From contig NZ_JFCA01000057.1 of NCBI RefSeq assembly GCF_000612585.1, forward strand, positions 1 to 40,811: a stretch of DNA of 40,811 nucleotides, given 5' to 3'. Below, piece after piece: positions 39,917 to 40,811 of the stretch. This stretch comes from Pseudomonas sp. CHM02 (lineage in GTDB: Bacteria > Pseudomonadota > Gammaproteobacteria > Pseudomonadales > Pseudomonadaceae). The notes below the pieces were generated by a model. It did not search any database and was not told the origin of the DNA. It saw nothing but the letters and a program-made list of their open reading frames with translations. How positions within the stretch are numbered: the first letter of the stretch is position 1; each line of letters opens with the position of its first letter. Position numbers and translations under genes: made by a program.

Positions 39917-40687
39917 GTGACACCACTCATGATCACCCTGCTGGTAATAGCCGGGATCGCAATACTGATCGCCATTGGCTACATGAACCACGTGGTGGAA
40001 AACAACAAGCTGGAAAAGAAGCGTACCGAGATCGAACTTAACGATCGCCTGCGCCGTTGCGGTGAAATCACCGAGACCTTCCCCGGCCAGTTGATGTCCC
40101 CGGCGCTCAAATTGTTGCTGACCCGACTGGAACTCAACGTCAACCAGCGCCTGTTGAGCCTCAACAAAAGCAGCGCACCGCTCAAGGCCCGCATCACCGA
40201 GTTGAATACGCTGGTGGCCCAGGGCGAATCGATCCCGGTAAACAACCCGCCCGCGCCGATCCAGACCGAAGCCAAGGCCAAGGACGTACGCTTCCTGCTC
40301 GAAGCCCTGCATGGCCAGGTCACCCGTGCGGCCCAGGATGGCTTCCTGCCGGCCAACGAGGCCAAGCACTGGATCCGGGAAATCCGTCATATCCTGGTGT
40401 TGCTGCACATCGAGTTCTTCAACAACCTCGGCCAGCACGCCCTGCAACAAGGCCAGCCGGGCCAGGCGCGCCTGGCATTCGAACGCGGCGTGCAGTACCT
40501 GCGCAAACAGCCGGAGCCGGTGATCTACAGCACACAGTTGCAACAGCTGGAAGCCCAACTGGCCCGCGCCAACTCCACAGTGCTGACCAACAGCAAGCCC
40601 GCCGAAGACGAGGTCAACGAACTGACCGAAGGCCTCAAGGCGGTGGACGCCGACGCCGAGTGGAAAAAGAAAGTCATCTACGACTGA
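39917..40687 (+). CDS. Membrane-anchored protein of unknown function
   Basis: A 256-aa protein. One N-terminal membrane helix (about residues 4-22, MITLLVIAGIAILIAIGY) precedes a helical, probably coiled-coil body (25-256). Residues 190-215 (FERGVQYLRKQ after QQGQPGQARLA) resemble a single TPR-like turn. I do not recognise a named family. GAGGT (39905-39909) is 7 nt before the GTG at 39917; an ATG at 39929 is the alternative. The longer upstream frame lacks a hydrophobic start and was rejected. Confidence 0.82.
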   Translation: MTPLMITLLVIAGIAILIAIGYMNHVVENNKLEKKRTEIELNDRLRRCGEITETFPGQLMSPALKLLLTRLELNVNQRLLSLNKSSAPLKARITELNTLVAQGESIPVNNPPAPIQTEAKAKDVRFLLEALHGQVTRAAQDGFLPANEAKHWIREIRHILVLLHIEFFNNLGQHALQQGQPGQARLAFERGVQYLRKQPEPVIYSTQLQQLEAQLARANSTVLTNSKPAEDEVNELTEGLKAVDADAEWKKKVIYD

Positions 40688-40709
40688 TTCGCCGGCTTGA
40701 AGACTGGCC

Positions 40710-40740
40710 TGTAGTGAGCGGGCTTGCCCCGCGCTGGGTG
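40710..40740. repeat. REP half, second arm not evident before the window end
   Basis: TAGTGAGCGGGCTTGCCCCG, followed by CGCTGGG, matches the left arm of the REPIN at 16319. The window ends before a full inverse copy; the GGGGCGGCT at 40800-40808 may be its beginning. Confidence 0.6.
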
Positions 40741-40760
40741 GCGAAGCAGCCCTGAAAGCA

Positions 40761-40793
40761 AACACCGCAATCTGCCTGCCAGAACGCGGTGTT
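40761..40793. repeat. Inverted repeat after the last gene
   Basis: AACACCGC (40761-40768) and GCGGTGTT (40786-40793) with a 17-nt loop, followed by CTTATT. A weak terminator is possible. Confidence 0.4.
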
Positions 40794-40811
40794 CTTATTG
40801 GGGCGGCTCTG

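Overview
The window looks like a chromosome segment of a Pseudomonas of the fluorescens type. The evidence is the high GC content, the many REP/REPIN palindromes with the core GAGCGGGCTTGC or GCCGGCTTGCCGGCGAT, the gene families and sizes (rdgC, an 815-aa fadE next to a PA2817-type gene, sugE behind a mini-ykkC riboswitch), and tRNA promoters with GC-rich discriminators. No plasmid, phage, IS element or CRISPR array was seen.

Layout. 1-400: leftward tRNA-Val/tRNA-Asp operon with promoter and terminator, and the start of another leftward stable-RNA-like leader at the edge. 0.5-18.6 kb is mostly housekeeping and transport: rdgC, a bile-acid-type symporter, a guanidine-II riboswitch with sugE, an MFS-PlsC fusion, a TDT-family carrier, an MFS exporter divergent from a TetR regulator, the YadG/YadH-like ABC exporter, a glutathione transferase, a transglutaminase-like protein, fadE plus its small neighbour, a LysR regulator divergent from an AlaX-type editing protein, and a GNAT-phoD pair. 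REP palindromes punctuate this part.

18.78-26.0 kb is a dedicated TonB system in the unusual order exbD-tonB-receptor-exbB. A hairpin terminator/attenuator separates it from a secreted two-HKD phospholipase-D-fold protein, followed by a secreted M20 dipeptidase. 26.0-30.8 kb holds a 553-aa fusion of a [2Fe-2S]/FAD/NAD reductase to an M24 (pita-bread) domain, divergent from a MocR-type regulator, then a PhyH-type dioxygenase and a small VOC protein.

30.8-37.8 kb is a leftward envelope module: TorF-type porin, serine hydrolase copy 2, response regulator, histidine kinase, PagL-type lipid A deacylase, a 66-aa exported peptide, MipA/OmpV and serine hydrolase copy 1. The two hydrolases are collinear 404-aa paralogues. 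A plausible reading is that the two-component pair senses envelope stress and adjusts LPS acylation and outer-membrane composition; this is inferred from gene content only. This part appears lower in GC and lacks REP palindromes, which suggests an accessory region.

37.8-40.8 kb: an intergenic region with an 11-C tract, a TetR regulator, a leftward tRNA operon with two tandem Glu-Gly pairs under a near-consensus promoter, and a 256-aa membrane-anchored protein of unknown function. The candidates for undescribed biology are the reductase-M24 fusion with its MocR regulator, the TonB/HKD-hydrolase locus and the duplicated-hydrolase/PagL/MipA two-component module.
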